Source: Clostridiaceae bacterium
GTDB lineage: Bacteria; Bacillota; Clostridia; Lutisporales; Lutisporaceae
DNA length: 5,016 bases
Assembly (NCBI GenBank): GCA_028697435.1
Contig: JAQVFD010000172.1
Location: 1-5,016 of the forward strand
Direction of reading: 5' to 3'
Part shown: piece after piece, positions 1-5,016 of the stretch
How positions within the stretch are numbered: position 1 is the stretch's first letter
Layout: each line of letters starts with the position of its first letter
Notes under the pieces: generated by a model
What the model was told of the DNA's origin: nothing
The model's database searches: none
The model's input: the letters and a program-made list of their open reading frames with translations, nothing else
Made by a program: the position numbers and the translations under genes

Positions 1-570
1 CGGCTCTTTGGCGGAAACTAACAGACGGTATTCCTCCTCTGTTAATGCTGTCTTAAACTCTTTCATGGTTTCTTCAGCTACTACTCCATGGGCGACATCT
101 ATGAAGCAAAGAGGCGGAAACATGACGCACCACCAATTTTTTCCTCTACCTTCACCAATCACTATGTTCAAAGCCTGATATGTACCTGCCGGAAGTGTAA
201 TGCCTCCATAAGCTCTTGTAGGAAAATCTGTTTCCGTAAAGGCAGCTTTTACACTATAATTCTTCCGGTTTTCTATTATTATTTCCTCTGCAATTGCTTC
301 TATTTCTACTAAACTGCCCCGGATCAGGTCCTTTACCTCTGAAATATCCTTGAGTCCTTCAAACTTCCCGCTCATACTGCTTATTACCTTATCCCGCACC
401 TGAAGCTTAAGCTGTTGATCAACAGGTGAGTCACTGTTTGCTACCACATGAAGCCTTATTATTTTTTCCGGAACATCAGCTAAAGCCATGTCTGTATTTA
501 TGTAAATGCCTGCAAGAACTCCGAAAATAAAGAAAAATGTAATCAGGAAAAGTCCGATTTTATATTTCAT
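1..570 (-). CDS. spoIIR: Stage II sporulation protein R (SpoIIR), C-terminus cut off by window edge
   Basis: SpoIIR is made in the forespore and secreted into the space between forespore and mother cell. There it activates the membrane protease SpoIIGA, which processes pro-sigma-E in the mother cell. I translated this frame directly: 190 codons are open from the ATG at 570-568 to the window edge with no stop. An N-terminal hydrophobic segment (about residues 5-24, after MKYK) fits a signal peptide or anchor. Family hallmarks are RLHVVANSDSP (39-49) followed by the DQQLKLQVRD stretch, FPTRAYGG (116-123), LPAGTYQAL (126-134), and the signature IGEGRGKNWWCVMFPPLCF (138-156). B. subtilis SpoIIR is a little over 220 aa, so only a short C-terminal part should be missing. 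The start is supported by GGAGGGG at 582-576, five nt upstream of the ATG. A sigma-F-like promoter lies further upstream. The gene follows the germination operon on the same strand after 123 nt. Confidence 0.95.
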   Translation of the reverse strand, partial: MKYKIGLFLITFFFIFGVLAGIYINTDMALADVPEKIIRLHVVANSDSPVDQQLKLQVRDKVISSMSGKFEGLKDISEVKDLIRGSLVEIEAIAEEIIIENRKNYSVKAAFTETDFPTRAYGGITLPAGTYQALNIVIGEGRGKNWWCVMFPPLCFIDVAHGVVAEETMKEFKTALTEEEYRLLVSAKEP

Positions 571-573
571 TCT

Positions 574-691
574 TACCCCTCCAATAAATAATGACTAAAA
601 CACAATAACGCAGTTTGCCTCCACCTTTTCTGGCGTCTGGTATCTGGTGTCTGGTATCTGTTATCTTTGCCATGTTTTGAAGGGTTTATTC
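574..691 (-). promoter_or_regulatory. spoIIR upstream region: sigma-F-like promoter, leader and RBS
   Basis: Reading the minus strand, GAATA (691-687) is followed after exactly 15 nt by GGCAAAGATA (671-662). The B. subtilis sigma-F pattern is roughly GYWTA, 15 nt, GGNRANANTW. The site therefore misses one position in the -35 and one in the -10. It starts just past the gerAC stop codon (696-694). Transcription would begin near 655, giving a leader of about 85 nt that contains the CAGA heptamer repeat and ends in the ribosome binding site GGAGGGG (582-576). Known biology (spoIIR is under sigma-F in B. subtilis) agrees with the match. The promoter itself is inferred from pattern only. Confidence 0.55.
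629..663 (-). repeat. Heptamer tandem repeat, five units
   Basis: On the plus strand five consecutive 7-bp units read TCTGGCG, TCTGGTA, TCTGGTG, TCTGGTA and TCTGTTA. On the minus (transcribed) strand this places CAGA at 660, 653, 646, 639 and 632 with strict 7-nt spacing, with the variable bases mostly YRC. An exact 12-bp copy pair, GTCTGGTATCTG, lies at 635-646 and 649-660. The array is non-coding, between gerAC and spoIIR, and falls inside the predicted spoIIR leader. Tandem heptamers of this kind are a known class of intergenic simple repeat in bacteria; no function can be assigned from the sequence. Confidence 0.85.
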
Positions 692-693
692 AC

Positions 694-1833
694 TTACTTA
701 ATCAATCCTACTCTTCTTATATTGACTTTGGCGGTGACTTTAATCACTATATTGTCGGTAAAAAACTTTTCATAATCATTTTCAATAGTTTTGTAAAGCT
801 TCGGTTGATATTTGCTCAAGTAGTCCTTTGCTCCTATAAGATCTACCTTAAATTCCTGCCGGAATTTTTTTATAAGCTTCTCACTTTCATCCTCAATCTT
901 TTTTTCTACTTCCCTACTGATTTTATTCAGAAGAACATTATCCAGTATTTCCTTTCCCATCATATACTCTTCTATGCTGCCTTCGGCTTCTATATTATAG
1001 TTAAGATATATCTTTCCGCCCTCCATCTTGGGCATCTCAATTTTTCTAATAAAAGTATAATGCCTGAATACTGTAGAAATATCATTATACACAACTTCAA
1101 TAGTCCCTCCCTTGGCTTTGTTCGTCAGCCAATTATATACTGCTGCTTCCTGATCATCCAAATATCCGATAAGCTTGTAATCCTTGAGCACTCCCGCACC
1201 ATTTATCTTGACTTCTTCTTTCTCCGGAACAAGCTTGGGTATGACCAGTCCTCCTTTCTGGTTTTCCAGCATTATTATCATATCTGAGAAAGTAAGCTTA
1301 ATAACCTTTGAAGTATAGTCACTGTTTTCTATTATTCCCGCAATGTATGGCGCAAGCAATTTGTCATACATAGGCTTAACCTTAAATACCTCCTCCGCCC
1401 GTCCCGGCACAATATATGCGTACATGCTGTTATGAAACTCATGATATCTGGATATGCCATCAAGTATTTCTTTAAGCAGCTTCTCATCTTTCATAATATC
1501 CTCACCAAAAAATATATTCCTGGTATGCCCGAAAAACTGCTTCTTGGAAAATCTCTCCAGAAGCTGCGATAAGGACATTATAACGCTTCTGTTCACAGTT
1601 TTATATGTGCGAAAGGCCGGTCCCGGCCCTTCTTTTATCTGATCTACTACCGGGGAAACAAAGGAAAGGGTATATTTATCCTCAGAAATCTGATGCTCCG
1701 CTTCCTCTGCGCTATCAATTCCAATAGATAATACAAATAACCTGTCTTCTATCTCTATCTTATCCCAGCAGCCGGCAAGCAGCATCACGCAAAGCATTGC
1801 TGCAACTGCCCTCAGGCAGTTAATTGCTTTCAT
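694..1833 (-). CDS. gerAC: Germinant receptor lipoprotein subunit, GerAC family
   Basis: This is the C subunit of a GerA-type nutrient germinant receptor, a lipoprotein on the outer face of the spore inner membrane. It has 379 aa, close to the roughly 373 aa of B. subtilis GerAC. The first 21 residues form a lipoprotein signal peptide ending in the lipobox LLAGC, with Cys22 as the lipidation site. The family start GCWDKIEIEDRLFVLSIGID (21-40) follows directly. Other family motifs are FGHTRNIFFGEDI (101-113), the domain boundary INGAGVLKDYKLIGYL (210-225), and the C-terminal LYKTIENDYEKFF (346-358) leading into IRRVGLI. These fit the N-terminal (about 25-200) and C-terminal (about 205-379) GerAC domains. 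The ATG lies inside the end of gerAB (14-nt overlap) and is preceded at 7 nt by AGGGGTG. This argues for translational coupling. The gene is intact. The symbol names the family; the orthologous receptor (GerA, GerB, GerK or other) cannot be told. Confidence 0.95.
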   Translation of the reverse strand: MKAINCLRAVAAMLCVMLLAGCWDKIEIEDRLFVLSIGIDSAEEAEHQISEDKYTLSFVSPVVDQIKEGPGPAFRTYKTVNRSVIMSLSQLLERFSKKQFFGHTRNIFFGEDIMKDEKLLKEILDGISRYHEFHNSMYAYIVPGRAEEVFKVKPMYDKLLAPYIAGIIENSDYTSKVIKLTFSDMIIMLENQKGGLVIPKLVPEKEEVKINGAGVLKDYKLIGYLDDQEAAVYNWLTNKAKGGTIEVVYNDISTVFRHYTFIRKIEMPKMEGGKIYLNYNIEAEGSIEEYMMGKEILDNVLLNKISREVEKKIEDESEKLIKKFRQEFKVDLIGAKDYLSKYQPKLYKTIENDYEKFFTDNIVIKVTAKVNIRRVGLIK

Positions 1834-2929
1834 TTTGTTTCACCCCTAACTTCCTCAGCTTGGCTATCAAAAGTAATACAACCGGCACTGCATATATAAA
1901 AGCAGCAACAGCATAAGGAAAAATTATACTGCCCCATTCATAAAGCTCAGCTATACTTACGGGCTGCAGCGCAAGGTAGTATATAATTATTACCAGGGGC
2001 AATACAAATTGCTTATTCTCATTTGTACCTGCCACCTTCGATATGGAATAGCTTGCAATGAAAAGCGTCGATACGATAGTAGTGAATACCGTCAGTACCC
2101 AAAGGGAAAGTATTACTCCGTCAAGTCGGTCTATAAACACCCCGGGAAGACTGATTAACCTTATGTAAGAAACCAAAGGCCATATAATTTTTGTTATGGT
2201 CTTTGCTCCGAAAGCAGCTATGCAAAAGACTATAATCATAGTGAAGAAGAAAATCAAAAAAAGAACTGAAAGTATTAACGGTTTGTATGCCCTCTTGGGC
2301 TCCTTCATAAAGCCTATATAATAAAGGGCCAGTTCTATACCTCCGAAGCTGAAAATCATTCTTGGAATAGAAGTCAATACCTTACCTGCCGGGGTTTGCA
2401 GTACCGGGCGTAAATTGCTGAAATCCATAATAGGCAACCCGAACAGAATTATGATTAAAAACGGTATGAACAGAATAGGGAATAGAAGCTCATTTATCCT
2501 TGCAACGCACTCAATACCCCCTCTTACTATATATGTGCAAACCAAAATAAGGCTGAGCATGATTACTTCGGTAGGAGTCCTGAATAACAGGAACATCTTT
2601 ATCACCTCCGTAAAAGCCCTTGTAACATATGCTATAACAATGATGAGATAAACAGCAAAAAAACTCGTCAAAATTTTCCCTGGAATGGTTCCTATTATTA
2701 TCTGACTGTATTCTGCAATGGTTTTACCTGGAAATATGGAATTAAGTTTAATCATAAACAATACAGCGAAAATGTTTATTATTCCTAAAATTACTATTGC
2801 AATCCAGCCGTCGGTTCCCAGTGCACTTGCAGCATCTCCCGCAAGGGAGAATGCCTCAACTGAAATTACAGTCATAATAATAATAATTGCAAGCTGGTAT
2901 GGAGATATAGTATCATTATTCCTTATCAT
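1820..2929 (-). CDS. gerAB: Germinant receptor permease-like subunit, GerAB family (spore permease)
   Basis: This is the B subunit of the germinant receptor, an integral membrane protein of the amino acid-polyamine-organocation (APC) superfamily. Work on B. subtilis GerAB implicates this subunit in binding the nutrient germinant. The length is 369 aa (370 from the alternative start), close to the usual 365 or so. Starting with DTISPYQLAIIIIMTVIS (7-24 in the longer form), it shows about ten hydrophobic segments, roughly at 12-30, 43-62, 84-106, 122-137, 148-168, 185-206, 217-241, 270-296, 309-323 and 335-357. Family-like stretches include FPGKTIAEYSQIIIG (67-81), INELLFPILFIPFLII (146-161), and FSFGGIE (194-200) in the middle of the protein. 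The ATG at 2929 has GGAGG six nt upstream; the GTG immediately before it, at 2932, would have only three. The gene overlaps the 3' end of gerAA and its own end overlaps gerAC. The specific germinant cannot be read from sequence. Confidence 0.94.
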   Translation of the reverse strand: MIRNNDTISPYQLAIIIIMTVISVEAFSLAGDAASALGTDGWIAIVILGIINIFAVLFMIKLNSIFPGKTIAEYSQIIIGTIPGKILTSFFAVYLIIVIAYVTRAFTEVIKMFLLFRTPTEVIMLSLILVCTYIVRGGIECVARINELLFPILFIPFLIIILFGLPIMDFSNLRPVLQTPAGKVLTSIPRMIFSFGGIELALYYIGFMKEPKRAYKPLILSVLFLIFFFTMIIVFCIAAFGAKTITKIIWPLVSYIRLISLPGVFIDRLDGVILSLWVLTVFTTIVSTLFIASYSISKVAGTNENKQFVLPLVIIIYYLALQPVSIAELYEWGSIIFPYAVAAFIYAVPVVLLLIAKLRKLGVKQNESN

Positions 2930-4505
2930 CACTGCCCTCCTGTTCCAGCCGGTTTATCAGATTCCTGTTGTTCTTTAGCCTTATTCTATTCCTGGCAATC
3001 TGGGCAGGCCGTTTACCCATAAGGAATATGGGCACCCTGACAACGGTATCCTTATAGTCACTTCCAACAAAAGACACATATGGAGACATGTAAGGTATTC
3101 CGAAGCTCTTAAGCTTTACAAGGTGACTCGCTATCAGAAGCACCCCCAGCATTATTCCATACAAACCCAAAATTCCCGCAAGAAACATAAGTGAAAATCT
3201 AAGCATCCTGAACCCCACTGAAAGACTGTAGTTGGGAATCGAAAAGGAAGATATCGCAGTTATTGCCACGATGATAACCATAATCGGGCTTACGATTCCC
3301 GCATCAACTGCAGCAGTACCTATCACAATACCTCCCACTATACCGATGGCGCTGCCTATGGGTACAGGGAGCCTAAGCCCCGCTTCCCTCAGAAGCTCGA
3401 AAGTAACTTCCATGATAAAAGCCTCAATCAGCACCGGAAACGGAATTCCCTGTCGTGCTGCCGCCATCGATATTACAAGCTTTGCAGGCAGAATGCCCGG
3501 ATGGAAGGAAGTAACGGCTATATACGATGCGGGAAGCACCAGGGAAAGAATACTTGCCATATATCTTATGAATCTCAGTATGGATGCAACATACCACCTG
3601 TCATAGTAATCTTCGGGAGACTGAAACAGGCTGTTCAGTGTTGTAGGCACAATCAGGGCAAAGGGGGAGTTGTCAACAAGTATTGCCACCCTGCCCTCAT
3701 ATAGTGAGGCCGCTACTTCATCCGGTCTTTCGGTTACACTTATCTGAGGGAAGGGGGACAGATAATTATCCTCGATCAACTGTTCAATATAACCGCTTTC
3801 TATTATTGCATCGATATCTATGGTATTTATTCTCCGGAATACTTCTTCCAAAAGCTCGGGTTCTGCTATATCTTCTATATACATGATTCCTACGTCGGTA
3901 AAGCTTCTTTTGCCGACACTCAGCTGTTTGAGCTTAAGCCTGGAATCCCTGATCCTTCTTCTTACCAATGCAGTATTTATTCTGAAGGTTTCTGTAAAGC
4001 CATCCCTGGGTCCTCTTATCAGTGCCTCTGTATTAGGCTCCGATACTCCTCTCATTGGCCAGCCTTTAGCGCCTATAATAATGCATTTTTCCGTACTGTC
4101 TATGAAAAGCACTGCATCTCCAATGAGAATAGCCAGAACAGCGTCTTCCAGGTTATCTTTATCTGCAAGCTCTGAAGCAGGAAGTCCCCCATACCTTACA
4201 AGCTTAAAAAGCTCATCTCCCGGTTCCGTCGCCTCCGGGGGCACTTCCCTGGCATGTACCATCAGAGAATTGAGCACCGAAACATTAAGCAGGTCCCTGC
4301 TGCTCATTCCATCTATATATACAAGCAGGAACCTGAGATTCTGCTTTTCGCCTACCCTGAATTCCTTATATACGATATCATCGCAGTCCTTCAGGCGCTC
4401 CTTCAGTCTTCTTGTGTTCTCATCCAGGTTCCTGGAATTGATCAATTTTCCCATTTCCTTTTCTTTCTTGACATTACCGCTTTTCTTCTTCGAAAAAAAG
4501 CCCAT
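2916..4505 (-). CDS. gerAA: Germinant receptor A subunit, GerA family membrane protein
   Basis: This is the A subunit of a GerA-type germinant receptor, in the spore inner membrane. A-subunit oligomers are thought to act in ion release after nutrient binding. The protein has 529 aa, longer than the roughly 480 aa of B. subtilis GerAA. The excess is partly a basic, lysine-rich N-terminus (MGFFSKKKSGNVKKEKE). The soluble N-terminal region spans about 40-300. It carries the family signature SEPNTEALIRGPRDGFTETF (155-174) with RINTALVRRRIRD (175-187), and EGRVAILVDNSPFALIVPTT (270-289). The membrane part (about 308-462) contains FHPGILPAKLVISMAAARQG (334-353), EAFIMEVTFELLREAGLRLP (361-380) and VPIGSAIGIVGGIVIG (381-396), followed by a soluble tail. 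The ATG has AGGGAGG-type Shine-Dalgarno sequence at 4519-4513, seven nt upstream. It starts 24 nt after the small membrane protein gene and overlaps gerAB. It appears intact. The symbol indicates the family, not a specific orthologue. Confidence 0.96.
   Translation of the reverse strand: MGFFSKKKSGNVKKEKEMGKLINSRNLDENTRRLKERLKDCDDIVYKEFRVGEKQNLRFLLVYIDGMSSRDLLNVSVLNSLMVHAREVPPEATEPGDELFKLVRYGGLPASELADKDNLEDAVLAILIGDAVLFIDSTEKCIIIGAKGWPMRGVSEPNTEALIRGPRDGFTETFRINTALVRRRIRDSRLKLKQLSVGKRSFTDVGIMYIEDIAEPELLEEVFRRINTIDIDAIIESGYIEQLIEDNYLSPFPQISVTERPDEVAASLYEGRVAILVDNSPFALIVPTTLNSLFQSPEDYYDRWYVASILRFIRYMASILSLVLPASYIAVTSFHPGILPAKLVISMAAARQGIPFPVLIEAFIMEVTFELLREAGLRLPVPIGSAIGIVGGIVIGTAAVDAGIVSPIMVIIVAITAISSFSIPNYSLSVGFRMLRFSLMFLAGILGLYGIMLGVLLIASHLVKLKSFGIPYMSPYVSFVGSDYKDTVVRVPIFLMGKRPAQIARNRIRLKNNRNLINRLEQEGSDDKE
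2930..2942 (-). promoter_or_regulatory. gerAB ribosome binding site deciding GTG versus ATG start
   Basis: The minus strand reads CAGGAGGGCAGTGATG here, so a GTG (2932-2930) directly precedes an ATG (2929-2927) in the same frame. GGAGG occupies 2940-2936. The spacing is 3 nt to the GTG and 6 nt to the ATG, which favours the ATG. The site lies within the last codons of gerAA, whose TAA is at 2918-2916. Ribosomes finishing gerAA would therefore be placed over the gerAB start. Confidence 0.7.
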
Positions 4506-4529
4506 CGGAATTCCTCCCTCTTGCAGTTG

Positions 4530-4736
4530 CTACAGCCTGCTTATAAAGAAAAATACAAAGGGCAGAAGTATGAATGCTATTCCAACCCCTAAAGATGCCG
4601 CCGCATCCTTATGGAATTTCACCTGCTTAAAATATCTGTAGTCCGAAAGTATCTCAAATATACCGATTGCTATCATTGTCATCAATACTGTGATATCTGC
4701 AAAGCCCTTTATATTTTCCTTGATTATTTCGAACAT
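4530..4736 (-). CDS. Small two-segment membrane protein heading the germinant receptor operon
   Basis: I do not recognise this 68-aa protein as a named family. It shows two hydrophobic segments, about residues 13-31 (FADITVLMTMIAIGIFEIL) and 48-66 (ASLGVGIAFILLPFVFFFI). A short basic loop between them contains DYRYFKQVKFHKD. The N-terminus is mildly charged and there is no signal-peptidase site. The start is supported by AAAGGGCGG, six nt upstream of the ATG, and by a forespore-type promoter just before it. It ends 24 nt before gerAA on the same strand, so it is very probably the first gene of the receptor operon. Some Bacillus receptor operons carry a small two-segment 'D' protein of about this size that modulates germination. 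Size, topology and position suggest the same role here, but I cannot show homology. Its reality as a gene rests on the promoter, RBS, spacing and membrane-protein composition. Confidence 0.8.
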   Translation of the reverse strand: MFEIIKENIKGFADITVLMTMIAIGIFEILSDYRYFKQVKFHKDAAASLGVGIAFILLPFVFFFISRL

Positions 4737-4761
4737 GCAAATCCGCCCTTTCCTGATGAGT

Positions 4762-4791
4762 TATTTTTTGCATTAGCAGATAAATATATAC
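4762..4791 (-). promoter_or_regulatory. Candidate forespore (sigma-F/sigma-G) promoter of the germination operon
   Basis: On the minus strand GTATA (4791-4787) is followed after 15 nt by GCAAAAAATA (4771-4762). Against the sigma-F pattern GYWTA, 15 nt, GGNRANANTW, the -35 is perfect and the -10 misses only the second base. Read as sigma-G (GHATR, about 18 nt, CATWHTA), the same -35 pairs with AAAAATA (4768-4762) at 18 nt with five of seven matches. The two forespore sigma factors have overlapping specificity. Transcription would start near 4755, about 19 nt before the ATG, which leaves room for the Shine-Dalgarno site and little else. Germinant receptor operons in B. subtilis are sigma-G dependent. 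The assignment is pattern-based. Confidence 0.55.
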
Positions 4792-4821
4792 ATACTTCAG
4801 TCACGAGATCTAGAGCGGGAC

Positions 4822-4866
4822 TTTGAAGAAGAAAAAAGCAGCGTCTCCGCTGCTTTGCTGCTTTTT
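4822..4866 (-). terminator. Intrinsic terminator-like hairpin with a duplicated 5' arm
   Basis: On the minus strand a 9-bp stem AAAGCAGCG/CGCTGCTTT (4856-4848 with 4843-4835) closes a GAGA tetraloop and is followed by TTTTTTCTTCTTC. This is a classical leftward terminator. It would stop transcription entering from the right before the germination operon promoter at 4791. The 5' arm is present twice: AAAAAGCAGC at 4866-4857 can also pair with GCTGCTTTTT (4841-4832), giving a slipped 10-bp alternative. On the plus strand the hairpin is followed only later by TTTTT, so rightward termination is less likely. The gene it would terminate is outside the window. Confidence 0.65.
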
Positions 4867-4870
4867 GTCT

Positions 4871-4980
4871 TGTTAGGGACGCGAGACATGGGGACGTCAG
4901 ACTGTGTGACAACATTTGTGAAATAGCCTGTAACAGTCGGCCCTTGGAGTAGTCACGCTGATTAGTATAGTAATTTAAAA
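4871..4980. other. Non-coding stretch with GGGACG direct repeats and small inverted repeats
   Basis: GGGACG occurs at 4876-4881 and again at 4891-4896, the second within GGGGACGTC, which includes the palindrome GACGTC (4893-4898). GACTGT (4900-4905) is mirrored by ACAGTC (4933-4938). No open frame here has a credible start, ribosome site or protein-like composition. From memory, short GGGACG-containing palindromic repeats are scattered in many clostridial genomes, and this could be a degraded one. That is a resemblance only. Confidence 0.3.
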
Positions 4981-4981
4981 G

Positions 4982-5016
4982 AACTGGCATCCTATACAAG
5001 TGCCAGTTTCTTTCTT
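4982..5016. terminator. Terminator-like hairpin at the right edge
   Basis: AACTGGCA (4982-4989) and TGCCAGTT (5001-5008) form a perfect 8-bp stem around an 11-nt loop. On the plus strand it is followed by the pyrimidine tail TCTTTCTT, which runs to the end of the window. On the minus strand it is followed by CTTTTAAATT. It could work in either direction, for instance for a leftward gene just outside the window. Nothing in the window uses it in the rightward direction. Confidence 0.45.

Noticed and set aside
88..312. Plus-strand 74-codon open frame at the left end
   Set aside because: It is the antisense shadow of the conserved core of spoIIR.
667..1287. Plus-strand 206-codon open frame opposite gerAC
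   Set aside because: It lies antisense to the conserved C-terminal half of GerAC. Its composition (many F, I, Y residues) is that of reverse-complemented AT-rich coding sequence, and it has no credible ribosome site.
3820..4641. Plus-strand 273-codon open frame opposite gerAA
   Set aside because: It is antisense to a clear GerA-family gene and the small gene before it. Its product is serine- and leucine-rich with no family motif, and it is a shadow of the real codons.
694..4736. The cluster as a previously undescribed system
   Set aside because: The A, B and C proteins match the GerA, GerAB and GerAC families at signature motifs and usual length and order, so this is a known type of germinant receptor. 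Only the small first gene is unfamiliar.
4724..4999. Minus-strand 91-codon open frame at the right end
   Set aside because: It runs through both the terminator hairpin and the forespore promoter, overlaps the start of the small membrane protein gene in another frame, and has low-complexity, non-protein-like composition without a Shine-Dalgarno site.

Overview
The window looks like the chromosome of an endospore-forming Bacillota species, most likely a member of class Clostridia. The base composition is moderately AT-rich, Shine-Dalgarno sites are strong (GGAGG-type), and every recognisable gene belongs to sporulation or spore germination. The genus cannot be fixed from this sequence alone. 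All real genes lie on the minus strand, so the biological order runs from right to left.

Layout in transcription order. About 5016-4800 is non-coding. It holds two hairpins that look like intrinsic terminators and a short GGGACG-repeat stretch. At 4791-4762 is a good match to a forespore (sigma-F/sigma-G class) promoter. It is followed by a four-gene cluster: a 68-aa protein with two membrane segments (4736-4530), then gerAA-, gerAB- and gerAC-type genes (4505-2916, 2929-1820 and 1833-694). The A/B and B/C pairs overlap, and the small gene sits 24 nt ahead of A, so the four are probably one transcript. A 123-nt gap follows (693-571). It contains a sigma-F-like promoter, a five-unit heptamer tandem repeat in the predicted 5' leader, and a strong ribosome binding site. 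The last gene is spoIIR, which runs off the left edge of the window (570-1, 190 codons present).

How they work together. The A, B and C proteins form a GerA-family nutrient germinant receptor in the inner membrane of the dormant spore. A and B are integral membrane subunits and C is a lipoprotein. The small protein resembles in size and topology the 'D' proteins found with some receptor operons and may modulate the receptor. SpoIIR is a forespore-made secreted signal that triggers pro-sigma-E processing in the mother cell. Both transcription units are therefore expected in the forespore, and the promoter-like sites agree with that.

I found no mobile element, CRISPR array, RNA gene or obviously new multi-gene system. 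The points most worth a second look are the small gene heading the receptor operon, the two forespore promoter candidates, and the heptamer repeat in the spoIIR leader.
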